Shown: positions 1 through 8,873 of the stretch, in pieces
Numbering within the stretch: the first letter of the stretch is position 1
Layout of the letters: the number at the start of each line of letters is the position of its first letter
Source of the DNA: an uncultured bacterium
Lineage (GTDB): Bacteria > Patescibacteriota > Saccharimonadia > Saccharimonadales > Saccharimonadaceae
Length of the DNA: 64,000 nt
Direction: 5' to 3'
NCBI GenBank assembly: GCA_903832635.1
Contig: CAILCF010000001.1
Location: 124,001 to 188,000, forward strand
Notes under the pieces: model-generated
What the model was told of the DNA's origin: nothing
What the model saw: the letters and a program-made list of their open reading frames with translations, nothing else
The model's database searches: none
Made by a program: the position numbers and the translations under genes

Positions 1-1751
1 AAACATCTGCCAAGGTGCAGCTTGCTGTTGATAGTGAGCGCAAAAATGTTGACCAGCAATTCTCCACTACCGAGCAAGGACCGGAGCTAGAAGCGAAACA
101 GGATACTGTTCCTAGCGCGGGTGAGCTTATTGCATCATTTGATAGTCAAACTGCTCTTAAGGAGGCGCTGGAGCTAAAAATACGCGATTTGAAACAAGAT
201 GTTGAAGACGCTAGGGGTAGGTTAGATTCAGGGCAATATGTCACAGAAGAAGAGGGCGAGGCTATGGCTAAAGATGGCAAGAAAGGTCTAGCTCACAAAT
301 TAAAATCCCGATTTAGCTATACTTACAGGTCTGAAGAAATCGAACAGTATCGTCAAAAAAACATTGATGGATTAGAAAAAGAGCTAGTCATGCAAGAAGC
401 TAGTCTGCAAGAAGAGTCTGCAGAAGCAGAAAAAACTCATCGAAAGCTGGAGAGAATGATTTTTGGCGATATTCCTGCCAAGGATTTGGAAACTACGGTA
501 AAATCGAGCATAGAACAAATAAAACAACTTGATGGTGAATTTAAAGAGTCGAGAGAAGCAGGCAAAGAACCTTCTGAGTTAATAGACGCAATTCTAAAAA
601 TCGACATGTTAGATTCTACCATGCAAACTAAGATCGATATGATACTCTCTCGAGTCGAACAGTTGAAAGACTCTGGAGATTTTAAAAAACTACCGAAGGA
701 TTTGCAAGAAACTTTAGAACATAGTCTAAATCTTAAGTATAGAATGGACGAGCTAAAAAGAGCTCGGTCAAAATCTGAAGATGGCTCTGATATTTCAAGG
801 GAAGAAGTTTTAGACCAATATGCAAAAAACAAAGCTTCAAACATGATAAATAGTTTTTTCAAAGAACGGGTTTACTGGACTGACGATTTACACCCTATTA
901 TGTCTGATGAGTTAAAATTTACTCCGACAAGTGAACAACTTCAAGTTATAGAGACATTAATGTCCAGTGGGGTCTCTGTAGATACAAAAATTATTGAAAC
1001 TTTCTCTAAATCTAGAGAAAGACTGGAGTTGGTTGCTAATGCGGACCGTTCTTATATTGCACATGTTTCCACTGTTAATAGAGCGCTGCAGATAATTGAG
1101 TCTGGCGGGATTAAGTCGCCTGATATGATTGCATCAGACAAGGGTGGGGAAGCAAAAGATTATGCGAATAGCCCGCACGGTAACCGGTCGGGTATTGTGG
1201 GAGAATCATATTTTTCCCTAAATGACATTGAAACCACCTATCTCGGCACGGATCGATATGACAGCGAGAACAAGTTTGAAGGAATGATTGATGACAAAAG
1301 TGGTGAATTAGGGGCTGTTTTTGTTGGTAACTTCGGTGGTATAGGATCGGAAAAAGCATGGTATATGAGACAAAATTCACAGGGCAAGTTTGATGGGGCT
1401 GAAGAGGTTACGTTAAAAATGGATAGTCCCCTTCCTATTGACGAGATGTATGTATTTATCGAGGATACCCCAAAAGCTGTTGAAATTTATGCAAACGCAC
1501 TTGCTAAGAGCGGTCGATCCGATGAATGGATTAAAGAACATCTTGTACCAATAAAAGGTATACGAAATCATAGTTATGGTGGACAGATAGGGCAAAGGCA
1601 CGGTGGCGGAGACATCATTTATAAAGAGTGTTTGTCGAGAGGAATTTTAGGTCAATCTGGAGATAAATATACGCCAATTCCTGGAGAAACAGTACGATCA
1701 CAAACAAACGGAGATAGGGCCCAGACATATAAGTTAAAAACTGTTAGTTAA
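1..1751 (+). CDS. Hypothetical coiled-coil protein, 5' end outside window
   Basis: The reading frame is open from the window edge, so the true start lies upstream; the first usable codon inside is a GTG at 15. At least 578 residues are visible. The first two thirds are rich in Glu, Lys, Asp and Gln with heptad-like spacing, so long coiled coils are likely. From about residue 350 it becomes a globular domain with many Gly and Asp residues and the segments HGNRSG, GGIGSEKAWYM and QIGQRHGGGD. No signal peptide or membrane segment is visible. I do not recognise the C-terminal domain; an ADP-ribosyltransferase-like or other toxin-like fold is possible but unsupported. A hairpin terminator overlaps its stop codon. 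Confidence 0.7.
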   Translation, partial: TSAKVQLAVDSERKNVDQQFSTTEQGPELEAKQDTVPSAGELIASFDSQTALKEALELKIRDLKQDVEDARGRLDSGQYVTEEEGEAMAKDGKKGLAHKLKSRFSYTYRSEEIEQYRQKNIDGLEKELVMQEASLQEESAEAEKTHRKLERMIFGDIPAKDLETTVKSSIEQIKQLDGEFKESREAGKEPSELIDAILKIDMLDSTMQTKIDMILSRVEQLKDSGDFKKLPKDLQETLEHSLNLKYRMDELKRARSKSEDGSDISREEVLDQYAKNKASNMINSFFKERVYWTDDLHPIMSDELKFTPTSEQLQVIETLMSSGVSVDTKIIETFSKSRERLELVANADRSYIAHVSTVNRALQIIESGGIKSPDMIASDKGGEAKDYANSPHGNRSGIVGESYFSLNDIETTYLGTDRYDSENKFEGMIDDKSGELGAVFVGNFGGIGSEKAWYMRQNSQGKFDGAEEVTLKMDSPLPIDEMYVFIEDTPKAVEIYANALAKSGRSDEWIKEHLVPIKGIRNHSYGGQIGQRHGGGDIIYKECLSRGILGQSGDKYTPIPGETVRSQTNGDRAQTYKLKTVS

Positions 1752-1769
1752 ATTTAACTAACAGTTTTT
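1736..1769 (+). terminator. Perfect palindromic terminator
   Basis: A 34-base perfect palindrome (17 bases per arm, ending in five T on each strand) contains the stop codon of the upstream gene. It can end transcription in both directions. Confidence 0.75.
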
Positions 1770-1841
1770 ATACAAAATCAAGGTGACCCTCTACCTTATT
1801 AATAAACAAAAAGTAAACAGATCGCTCGGGAACTTAACAGT

Positions 1842-1931
1842 TGGCGGAGAGAACAGGATTCGAACCTGCGGTACGGTTGCCCGCACATACGCTTTCCAAG
1901 CGCACCTATTCAACCACTCTAGCATCTCTCC
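1842..1931 (-). tRNA. tRNA-Ser (anticodon GGA)
   Basis: On the minus strand, acceptor stem GGAGAGA/TCTCTCC, anticodon loop TTGGAAA (GGA, reads UCC/UCU), a long variable arm typical of serine tRNA, T-arm GGTTCGAATCC and an encoded CCA end are all present. It is one of four serine tRNA genes in this window. Confidence 0.95.
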
Positions 1932-1976
1932 GTATAACACAATTATAACAGTTGTTATTTTAACCTGATAATCTTG

Positions 1977-2005
1977 TTGCAGTATCTGTAAAATACTAGC
2001 ATAAT
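1977..2005 (+). promoter_or_regulatory. Promoter giving a likely leaderless mRNA
   Basis: TTGCAG and CATAAT are separated by 17 bases. The -10 box ends 7 bases before the ATG of the exporter ATPase at 2013, so transcription should start at or next to the start codon. No Shine-Dalgarno sequence is present. Confidence 0.6.
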
Positions 2006-2012
2006 ATAGTTA

Positions 2013-2804
2013 ATGGCCATCACCACAAAAAAAACACCGGTCATAAAACTGCGAGATCTCAAAAAGAGGTTTGGGATTGGTGATGCCGAAGCATATGCCT
2101 TGGACGGGGTTGATTTGACAATTAAAAACGGCGAGTTCGTTGCCATTATGGGACCGAGTGGCTGTGGTAAAACTACACTATTAAACATTATTGGTCTGCT
2201 TGATCGCTCATATTTTGGACAGTATGAACTGGACGGCAAGCCGGTTGACTCTATTTCCAGACGTAAACAAGCATTTATCCGAAGTAAACAAATTGGCTAT
2301 ATTTTCCAAAATTTTAATCTGGTGCCCAGACTAAATATAATTGAAAATGTTGCTTTGCCATTAACTTATAGCGGTGTTACCAGAGTTAACAGCCTAATTG
2401 TAGCCAGTGATATTTTAAAGCTTTTCCACTTGAACGAACGTGAATATTATATGCCTCACCAGTTGTCCGGTGGTCAAATCCAGCGCGTAGCAATTGCCAG
2501 GGCTTTGGTAAATAAACCGACGATTATTCTGGCTGACGAGCCAACTGGAAATTTGGATTCGCGATCCAGTCACATTATTATGGAAGAATTAGCCGCTCTG
2601 CACAGCGTCGGCAATACAATTATTATGGTGACTCACAACGCAAACTTAACAACCTATGCCAGTCGTGTCATAACTATGCTGGATGGAAAAATTGATACCG
2701 ATTCGCGCGAAATGCCAAAGCCAGAAAAGCCAAAACACAAGCGTCCAAAGGCCAAAAAGACTAAAAAGAAACTGACGGCAAAGCTTAAAAGGAAAAAGAA
2801 ATGA
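2013..2804 (+). CDS. ABC transporter ATP-binding protein, MacB/LolD type
   Basis: A 263-residue ATPase of the class that powers MacB/FtsX-like mechanotransmission exporters. Visible motifs are Walker A GPSGCGKTT (residues 47-55), Q-loop in YIFQNFNLVP (about 97-106), signature LSGGQ (151-155), Walker B IILADE (171-176) and the switch His in MVTHN. The last 30 residues are an unusual Lys/Pro tail not needed for the ATPase fold. The gene overlaps the permease gene by 4 bases (ATGA), so the two are translationally coupled and form one exporter. The start is set by the -10 box just upstream. The exported substrate (peptide, lipoprotein or envelope stress ligand) cannot be told from sequence. Confidence 0.92.
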   Translation: MAITTKKTPVIKLRDLKKRFGIGDAEAYALDGVDLTIKNGEFVAIMGPSGCGKTTLLNIIGLLDRSYFGQYELDGKPVDSISRRKQAFIRSKQIGYIFQNFNLVPRLNIIENVALPLTYSGVTRVNSLIVASDILKLFHLNEREYYMPHQLSGGQIQRVAIARALVNKPTIILADEPTGNLDSRSSHIIMEELAALHSVGNTIIMVTHNANLTTYASRVITMLDGKIDTDSREMPKPEKPKHKRPKAKKTKKKLTAKLKRKKK

Positions 2805-4033
2805 CACGCTTATTGATTCTGAATCATATTCATAACGCAAAACAATCGCTTCAAAGCAGCCGCGTCCGAAGCGCCCTGACAATGTTGGGGGTTACCATCG
2901 GAGTTGCCAGCGTTACGGCAATATTGGCACTTGGAAGTGGGGCTGGTCGGGTAATTAATGACCAAATAAATATGTTAGGGGGGAATATCGCCGTTATTCG
3001 TCCCGGAGTGACCGTTAACCCAATAAATAACATTACTCAACCTCAAAACAACCAGGGTTATGCAACCAGTAGTTTGTCAAAGTCAGACCTCGAAAAATTG
3101 AAAAAAATCAAACATATAGATTTAGTGGCACCACTTATGACATTAGGTGGAACAATTACAGCTGATTCACCTGCACCTGCCAATACAAAAATCCTAGCGA
3201 CAACCCCCGAACTGGCTGGGATATCTAATTTGAAACTACGAGAAGGTCAATTCCTAGGCTCGGAAATTAATGAAAATAGCGCGGTTGTTGGACAGCAACT
3301 TTCCATAAATCTTTTTGGTACCGAATCATCAATCGGCAGTAAAATGACAATCCATGGACAAACATTTATTGTGGTTGGGGTTTTAAAACCTTTAAATAAT
3401 CCAATAAATTATAACTCTATCGATTTTGACAATTCGGTAATCATTAATTATTCCATGGGTGAAAAGTTATACAAGAACAATGCTCAAATTCAACAAATAA
3501 ATGTCAGATCAGATTCTATTAATAATCTGGACCAAGTTGTCAAAGATATTAATACAGTTCTTTTGAAAAATCACGATGGCGAAAAAGATTTTTCAATTCT
3601 GGTCGGTGACCAAATTTCCCAACCTACAAATCAGCTATTTTTCTCGATTGCAGGAGTTACTGCCGCAATTGCAGCAATTTCTTTATTTGTCGGTGGAATT
3701 GGGATTATGAACATTATGTTAGTTACGGTCGCAGAAAGAACCCGCGAAATTGGTATCCGTAAAGCTTTGGGCGCAAGTAACACCGATATTTTGTATCAAT
3801 TTTTAATCGAATCATTAGCAATCAGCGTTGTCGGAGGTATAGTTGGTTATATCGTCGGTTATGCGGTTGCCTTTATTGTAAGTGAGTTTTTAGTTTTCAG
3901 TCCGGTAATAAACTGGCAAGTCGCTTTAACGGCAATGACAATCTCTATAGTTATGGGAACTGTATTTGGACTATATCCGGCAATCCGAGCCGCCCGCAGT
4001 GACCCGATTGATTCATTGAATCGACACAATTAG
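2801..4033 (+). CDS. MacB/FtsX-family ABC transporter permease
   Basis: A 410-residue inner-membrane protein with the family layout: one N-terminal membrane helix (about 20-45), a large extracytoplasmic MacB-PCD-like domain (about 50-270), then three helices at the C-terminus. The family motif ERTREIGIRKALGA lies just after the second helix, where it contacts the ATPase, and the end reads GLYPAIRAARSDPIDSL, as expected for these permeases. It is coupled to the ATPase gene by a 4-base overlap. Its stop codon overlaps the stop of the convergent isomerase gene. The periplasmic domain is Asn- and Ile-rich; the substrate is unknown. Confidence 0.92.
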   Translation: MTRLLILNHIHNAKQSLQSSRVRSALTMLGVTIGVASVTAILALGSGAGRVINDQINMLGGNIAVIRPGVTVNPINNITQPQNNQGYATSSLSKSDLEKLKKIKHIDLVAPLMTLGGTITADSPAPANTKILATTPELAGISNLKLREGQFLGSEINENSAVVGQQLSINLFGTESSIGSKMTIHGQTFIVVGVLKPLNNPINYNSIDFDNSVIINYSMGEKLYKNNAQIQQINVRSDSINNLDQVVKDINTVLLKNHDGEKDFSILVGDQISQPTNQLFFSIAGVTAAIAAISLFVGGIGIMNIMLVTVAERTREIGIRKALGASNTDILYQFLIESLAISVVGGIVGYIVGYAVAFIVSEFLVFSPVINWQVALTAMTISIVMGTVFGLYPAIRAARSDPIDSLNRHN

Positions 4034-5076
4034 TTTTCGGCTAGTTCTTGTTTTAGTTTTTCTATAAGTTGAACTGGTGTTGGATTGACATTATTTAAAA
4101 TCGCAACATAAATACTAACAAAATCTGCCAATATGCAACCCCAAAGCATCTGCTTGATTGGGGTATCACCTGCCAGATTTAGTACTGTTGATTTTGGACG
4201 CATGCCACTAAGCAATCGGTCGGATATTTCAAATCGCTCTAATATCCTATCGTTTTCAATGCTACCGACAATATCAAAAACAGCAAACGGTTTTTCGACC
4301 GGGTGCGATGTCCAGCCGATAAATTCGTTATGATTAAATTCCGGATACTCATTCCAAAAAGCCAAGTTTTTGGCATTTTCGTTCCAACTGATTTTCCATT
4401 TGTACGCGACTGGTGCTGTTAGTGGCCCACCGTAAAATACTGCAGTCTTGCCAACAGCTTTTAGCGCTAATTGCTTGGCATAATTATCATTTGATGGAAT
4501 ATCGGCCGCCCACTTGGCAGATTCTGTTTTTAACCAATCAGATGTTTCGGCTATCTCGGTAAATTTATCATTTTCAACCAATTTAAAATTAATCAATAAT
4601 GCGATTAATGCACGTAGGTTTAAGATAACAGCCATACGTGGCCGAAAGTTGGTCGGCAAAGTTGCATAGGCAATCTGACTATGTTTTGCAATCTCCATCA
4701 ATTTACCACCCGATGTAATTACAGCAAGTTGTGCTCCCCTAGTCTGAGCGTCTTTGAGACAGTTGGCAGTTTCTTCGGTATTTCCAGAATAGCTGCTGGC
4801 AATCACTAGAGTATTTGAATCAACGTATTTCGCTACATTATAGCCACGGACAATTTCAAATGGAACATTTAGATCATATTTTAACCAAACCTTGGTAATT
4901 AATGCAGCCAAAGCCGAACCGCCCATTCCTGCGACAACAATATTATTTATCGGTCGGCCGTCATTTTCAATATTTTTCAGCTCGACATTAAATGTTGTTT
5001 GCTGATATTGGTTACAGGCAACTTCCAAAGCACCGTTCGGGTCACGTTGATTTAGTACATTGGCATCATCAAGCAT
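4030..5076 (-). CDS. Bifunctional phosphoglucose/phosphomannose isomerase (SIS domain)
   Basis: A 348-residue cytoplasmic isomerase with two SIS folds. The first holds VVAGMGGSALAA and VIASSYSGNTEETANC, the sugar-phosphate loops of the PGI/PMI family; the C-terminal half carries NENAKNLAFWNEYPEFNHNE, which resembles the conserved catalytic Glu/His region of archaeal-type bifunctional PGI/PMI. It should interconvert glucose-6-phosphate, fructose-6-phosphate and mannose-6-phosphate, feeding glycolysis and surface sugar synthesis in an organism with few sugar pathways. The start has a good ribosome site (GAGGAG about 5 bases upstream). Length is normal for the family. Substrate range is inferred from family membership. 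Confidence 0.88.
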   Translation of the reverse strand: MLDDANVLNQRDPNGALEVACNQYQQTTFNVELKNIENDGRPINNIVVAGMGGSALAALITKVWLKYDLNVPFEIVRGYNVAKYVDSNTLVIASSYSGNTEETANCLKDAQTRGAQLAVITSGGKLMEIAKHSQIAYATLPTNFRPRMAVILNLRALIALLINFKLVENDKFTEIAETSDWLKTESAKWAADIPSNDNYAKQLALKAVGKTAVFYGGPLTAPVAYKWKISWNENAKNLAFWNEYPEFNHNEFIGWTSHPVEKPFAVFDIVGSIENDRILERFEISDRLLSGMRPKSTVLNLAGDTPIKQMLWGCILADFVSIYVAILNNVNPTPVQLIEKLKQELAEN

Positions 5077-5160
5077 AAACTCCTCTTTCTTGCTGTAATA
5101 TATGTATCTATGATACAGTATTTATAGAATAAGTATAAGCATTAAAATCAGGGGTGGGGA

Positions 5161-5649
5161 ATGGACGAGACACAACCGCAGACAACAAAACCAATAAGTG
5201 ACGACCAAGAGCTGGCCAAAGTTTTGGCTGGCGTATCACAAGAATCTAATAATATGGGTTACGGACAAACACCTGCATCAGTAACAACGCCAGTTGCTGC
5301 TGGTCCCGTTGCGCCTGCAGAACCTGCAGTTCCTCCAGTTTCGGCAACACCATTCGCTACAGATAATGACATTAACCCAGCCGTTGCACCTGCAAGTAAT
5401 GAATTCGATGAAATTAAAAAGGATGCCTTGACCGAACTGCGTCCACTTGTCGACAAGCTTGACCTTGAACCAGACGAAAAATTCGATATTTACCTGATGT
5501 TGATTCGCAGTACCGATGATAAAACTCTGGTTGCCCCAGCCCATGAAGCTGCAAAAAATATTGCCGACGAGACCAAGCGTGCCCAGGCACTTTTGGATAT
5601 CATCAAAGAAATCGACTATCTTTCTTCTCCGGAACAGCCAATTATTTAG
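5161..5649 (+). CDS. Hypothetical acidic protein with Pro/Ala-rich N-terminus
   Basis: A 162-residue soluble protein. Residues 1-80 are low-complexity (Ala, Pro, Thr, Val, Gln), probably disordered; residues 85-160 look helical and acidic (LRPLVDKLDLEPDEKFDIYL, AHEAAKNIADETKRAQALLD). The start is preceded by GGGGTGGGGA, a purine-rich ribosome site. No membrane segment or known domain is visible. It sits between the isomerase (divergent) and the FemAB gene (same strand, 35-base gap), which may share its transcript. The helical C-terminal part could be a protein-interaction module; function unknown. Confidence 0.75.
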   Translation: MDETQPQTTKPISDDQELAKVLAGVSQESNNMGYGQTPASVTTPVAAGPVAPAEPAVPPVSATPFATDNDINPAVAPASNEFDEIKKDALTELRPLVDKLDLEPDEKFDIYLMLIRSTDDKTLVAPAHEAAKNIADETKRAQALLDIIKEIDYLSSPEQPII

Positions 5650-5684
5650 TTTTTCATTGATTTACCATTACAATAGATACTGAT

Positions 5685-6719
5685 ATGAGTGTTCGCTTTG
5701 CTACGCAATCTGAGGTTGAAAATTGGGATAATTTAATCCTTATGAATCCCGACAAGGGTAACGTATTTAGTAGCTATGAATTTGCTATGCAAAAAGAAAC
5801 AGGTGGCTACAAGTCACATTTTTTAATAATCGACGAACTTGCGATTACCGTACTCGAAAAAAATGTCCCGACTTTAGGTAAATTATGGTATTTGCCAAAG
5901 GGTCCAGAGGTAACTTCTTTCAAAGAACTATGGCCCGTATTACAAGAATTGGGTCCATTTGCAAAAACAAATGGTGTTTTCGCGATACGAATTGAGCCTG
6001 AAATTGACCGAAGCGAACAACCAACTTTGACCAGACATGGATTAATCAAAGCAAAACCAATCATCCCAAACCCTTCTACGATCACGCTGGATATAAGTGA
6101 AGATTTAGATACCATTCTGATGAAATTACCTCAAAAAGGTCGCCATGCCATTCGGCGCGCCGAACGTGATGGAGTCGTAATAAAACAAGTCGATACTAGC
6201 GAAAAAAATTGCCAAATCATGTACGAGATGTTGATTGAAACTGCCAAAGGCAAATTCGGCATTCGTGGTTATGATTATTTTCAGTCTTTTTGGCGACGAT
6301 TTGAATCAGCTGGTTTTGGTCAATTATTTTTTGCATATTTTGATGGTAAGGTCGTAGCCGGGGCCTACGCCATGGTTTTTGGCACTAAAAGCACTTACAA
6401 AGACGGCGCTAGTACCCACACTCGTTCGGTTTACGGAGCCAGTCATCTGTTGCAGTGGCATGTAATTGAGTGGGCTAAATCAAAGGGGGCTGAAATTCAC
6501 GATTTTTGCGGTTCGCCGCCCAGTGACGAGATTGATAACAAAAATCACAAACACTACGGAATCGGACTGTTCAAAACCGCTTTTAATCGGACCGTCACTG
6601 ATTATGTCGGCTGTTACGATTTAATAGTTGATTCCAAAAAATACAAAATTTGGACAAAATTTGGCGAGCGTGTCGCCCATCGTCTGCACTATTACAAACA
6701 TCACGATTCTTATTATTGA
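5685..6719 (+). CDS. FemAB-family aminoacyltransferase (peptidoglycan bridge)
   Basis: A 344-residue member of the FemX/FemAB branch of the GNAT superfamily, which adds amino acids from aminoacyl-tRNA to the peptide stem of lipid II. Typical features are GRHAIRRAERDGV (about residue 150, family basic motif), YDYFQSFWRRFESAG, the acceptor-side segment FGTKSTYKDGAST and the C-terminal HDFCGSPPSDEIDNKNH. No membrane helix is present, so it acts at the cytoplasmic face. A second paralogue lies at 33632, so the cell may build a two-step cross-bridge. Its 3' end overlaps the convergent Mur ligase gene by 7 bases, which fits a cell-wall gene pair. Confidence 0.88.
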   Translation: MSVRFATQSEVENWDNLILMNPDKGNVFSSYEFAMQKETGGYKSHFLIIDELAITVLEKNVPTLGKLWYLPKGPEVTSFKELWPVLQELGPFAKTNGVFAIRIEPEIDRSEQPTLTRHGLIKAKPIIPNPSTITLDISEDLDTILMKLPQKGRHAIRRAERDGVVIKQVDTSEKNCQIMYEMLIETAKGKFGIRGYDYFQSFWRRFESAGFGQLFFAYFDGKVVAGAYAMVFGTKSTYKDGASTHTRSVYGASHLLQWHVIEWAKSKGAEIHDFCGSPPSDEIDNKNHKHYGIGLFKTAFNRTVTDYVGCYDLIVDSKKYKIWTKFGERVAHRLHYYKHHDSYY

Positions 6720-8017
6720 TTAATCAAATCTTTTAAGAGTTTTTTCGTAATCTCATTCTCGTTCCAGGGGTGTTCGCCGTCGGCTCTTTCGATGGTCTTT
6801 TCGTGCCCTTTTCCCAGTAATACAACTGTGTCATCGGAAATCTTTGCTCGTTCAAGTGCAAATTTTATTGCGGACTCGCGGTCTAATATCTTAAATAGGT
6901 TCTGATTAAGGACTTTACCCGATTCGATTGCGCCATCGGCGATTTCATTTAAAATCTGGTTGCCGTCAACGTCTCGGTCGTCTTCTTCGGTAATAACAAC
7001 TTCGTCACAGTATTTTCCGGCAATTTCGCCCTGAACTGCTCGTTTTGATTCGTCACGTCGTCCGGCAGACCCAAAGACTGCAATTAAATTGCCTTTTACG
7101 GTCGGTCTGACACTTTTAAAAAATTGTTCGAATGCATCCGGTGTCGAAGCAAAATCAATAATAACATTAAATTTTTGACCAGCTTTTATTACATTCATAC
7201 GCCCCTCAACATCGCTAAGAGCCCTAATCCCGTCTTCAATTTGTTCTTTTTTCAACCCGGCTTCTCGTCCAACTGCAATCGCTGCCAAAGCGTTACTGAC
7301 ATTAAATTCGCCCGGCATATTTACATGAATATTATAGTCATCATCACCGATTTCAACCTGAAAAGTCGAGTGGTCTGGTGCCAAAAATACATTTTTTGCA
7401 CGCAGTTCACCGGCATTGATACCATATGTGATAGAGCGTGAAATGCTATCGACAAACCTGCCAGCGTTAGGGTCATCGGCATTGACTACTCCAAATTTAC
7501 GCCCATGTTTATTAGCAATTTTGAATAACCTGACTTTTGCTTCCAGATACTTATCAAATGTCCCATGATAATCTAAGTGGTCACCCGTAACATTGGTCAT
7601 TACAGCAATTTCGTATGGTACACCCCAAATACGGTGTTGTGCCAGTGAATGGCTTGAGGTTTCTAAAATCAACCATTTAACCCCAGCCTTTTTAAATTCG
7701 GATAGACGTTTTTGCAAAATTCCCGATTGTGCCGTCGTAATATGTTCAATTTGCGGATTAATATCGTCGCCTATCCCATAGGCCACCGTACTCAACATGG
7801 CGACAGGTAATCCGGCTTCGTAAAACATTTTTTCAAGAATAAAAGTAGTAGTGGTTTTCCCATTAGTGCCGGTAATTCCAATTACATGCATACCCCGTGA
7901 TGGAAAACCGAATTTAAAATTTGCAATAACTGCCTCGGCCAGATGCCCAATTGGCTCAACCTGCCTGAATAAAGTTGTCGGAATAAGTTTTTTTACGATA
8001 CTTCTAATACCTGCCAT
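6713..8017 (-). CDS. murE: MurE-like Mur ligase
   Basis: A 434-residue ATP-dependent Mur ligase. The P-loop GTNGKTTT is at residues 50-57, followed by LETSSHSLAQHR, MTNVTGDHLDYHG (the MurE-type HLDYH block), NADD, GRMNVI and GSAGRRDESKR. The C-terminal substrate motif reads TEEDDRDVDG where meso-diaminopimelate enzymes usually have DNPR, so the third amino acid of the stem peptide is uncertain. The N-terminal UMP-binding domain is only about 45 residues, well short of the roughly 100 residues before the P-loop in typical MurE. A TATAAT box lies 6 bases before the ATG, with no ribosome site, suggesting a leaderless transcript. Confidence 0.85.
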   Translation of the reverse strand: MAGIRSIVKKLIPTTLFRQVEPIGHLAEAVIANFKFGFPSRGMHVIGITGTNGKTTTTFILEKMFYEAGLPVAMLSTVAYGIGDDINPQIEHITTAQSGILQKRLSEFKKAGVKWLILETSSHSLAQHRIWGVPYEIAVMTNVTGDHLDYHGTFDKYLEAKVRLFKIANKHGRKFGVVNADDPNAGRFVDSISRSITYGINAGELRAKNVFLAPDHSTFQVEIGDDDYNIHVNMPGEFNVSNALAAIAVGREAGLKKEQIEDGIRALSDVEGRMNVIKAGQKFNVIIDFASTPDAFEQFFKSVRPTVKGNLIAVFGSAGRRDESKRAVQGEIAGKYCDEVVITEEDDRDVDGNQILNEIADGAIESGKVLNQNLFKILDRESAIKFALERAKISDDTVVLLGKGHEKTIERADGEHPWNENEITKKLLKDLINQ

Positions 8018-8067
8018 GCAATAATTATACCTTAAAATCAGTAAATTTCCGGTTCTTATACGCTATC

Positions 8068-8865
8068 TTAAACTTTTAGGTCACGTTTATTGAAAGCTAA
8101 ATAAGTCGTTGTTATGAATACAACTATTATTAATGCCGACAGCCCAATATACAGCGGATCCAGATGACCTTCGCTGATAATTACACTAGCGTCAAAATAT
8201 TTGAATGGCGTAACGAATTTGAGAAAATCAAGATTTGCATTTAAATCTACTACTACCCAGATTATATAGGTCCCCAGTAAAATTGCCGTTGCAACTATCG
8301 ACGGTAATTTTGGGTTTTTAAACAATCCGGCCAAAACTGAACCTAGGGCAAAGAAAAGAATTTGCATAATAAATAATCCGGCCATCAGTATCAATACCAA
8401 GTTGTTATTCGAAAAATCCTTGGCATAAAACGCCACGGTAATAATTGAGGTGACGGTTGTTATCAGATTAAGAATTACAATATTTATAATTGCTGCCGTA
8501 AGTTTTTCTGTGACTATTTTTGACCTGCTTATCGGTTTTGGATATAAAAACTCGCTGGTTCGGTCACGTTCTTCTTTTGAAATAACTTCCGCCCCAATCA
8601 TAGCCGAATGAATCGTTGCCATCAGTAAAATATATAGGTACAAAACACCAAAATATCCTATGACAGTACTAACGTCCAGGCCGTTAATCCCGGCAATTAC
8701 CAAAACTGGTTTTGGGAAAGTTTTGAATAAATCAATAGCTTGCTTACCACCGGTTGCAATCGCCCCATACTTTGCCATACCGGCAATCACCATAAATAAC
8801 ATGCCAATAGACCAGCCAATTAGGCTTTTATAATGTGCTTTTAGCTCGCGAAAAATAATATTCAT
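8068..8865 (-). CDS. ABC-2 type transporter permease (first of pair)
   Basis: A 265-residue membrane protein with about six hydrophobic segments and the NosY/ABC-2 pattern: SKEERDRTSEFLYPKPISRSKIVTEKL between helices 2 and 3 is the typical coupling region. It is the third gene of an ATPase-permease-permease operon read from 10570 to 8068, with gaps of 8-9 bases. It should heterodimerise with the next protein, which has the same layout and length. Exporters of this kind remove peptides or drugs; the substrate is unknown. Confidence 0.85.
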   Translation of the reverse strand: MNIIFRELKAHYKSLIGWSIGMLFMVIAGMAKYGAIATGGKQAIDLFKTFPKPVLVIAGINGLDVSTVIGYFGVLYLYILLMATIHSAMIGAEVISKEERDRTSEFLYPKPISRSKIVTEKLTAAIINIVILNLITTVTSIITVAFYAKDFSNNNLVLILMAGLFIMQILFFALGSVLAGLFKNPKLPSIVATAILLGTYIIWVVVDLNANLDFLKFVTPFKYFDASVIISEGHLDPLYIGLSALIIVVFITTTYLAFNKRDLKV

Positions 8866-8873
8866 AACAATAA

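Noticed and set aside
1783-1968. Short protein frame over the first tRNA
   Set aside because: It reads through tRNA-Ser(GGA).
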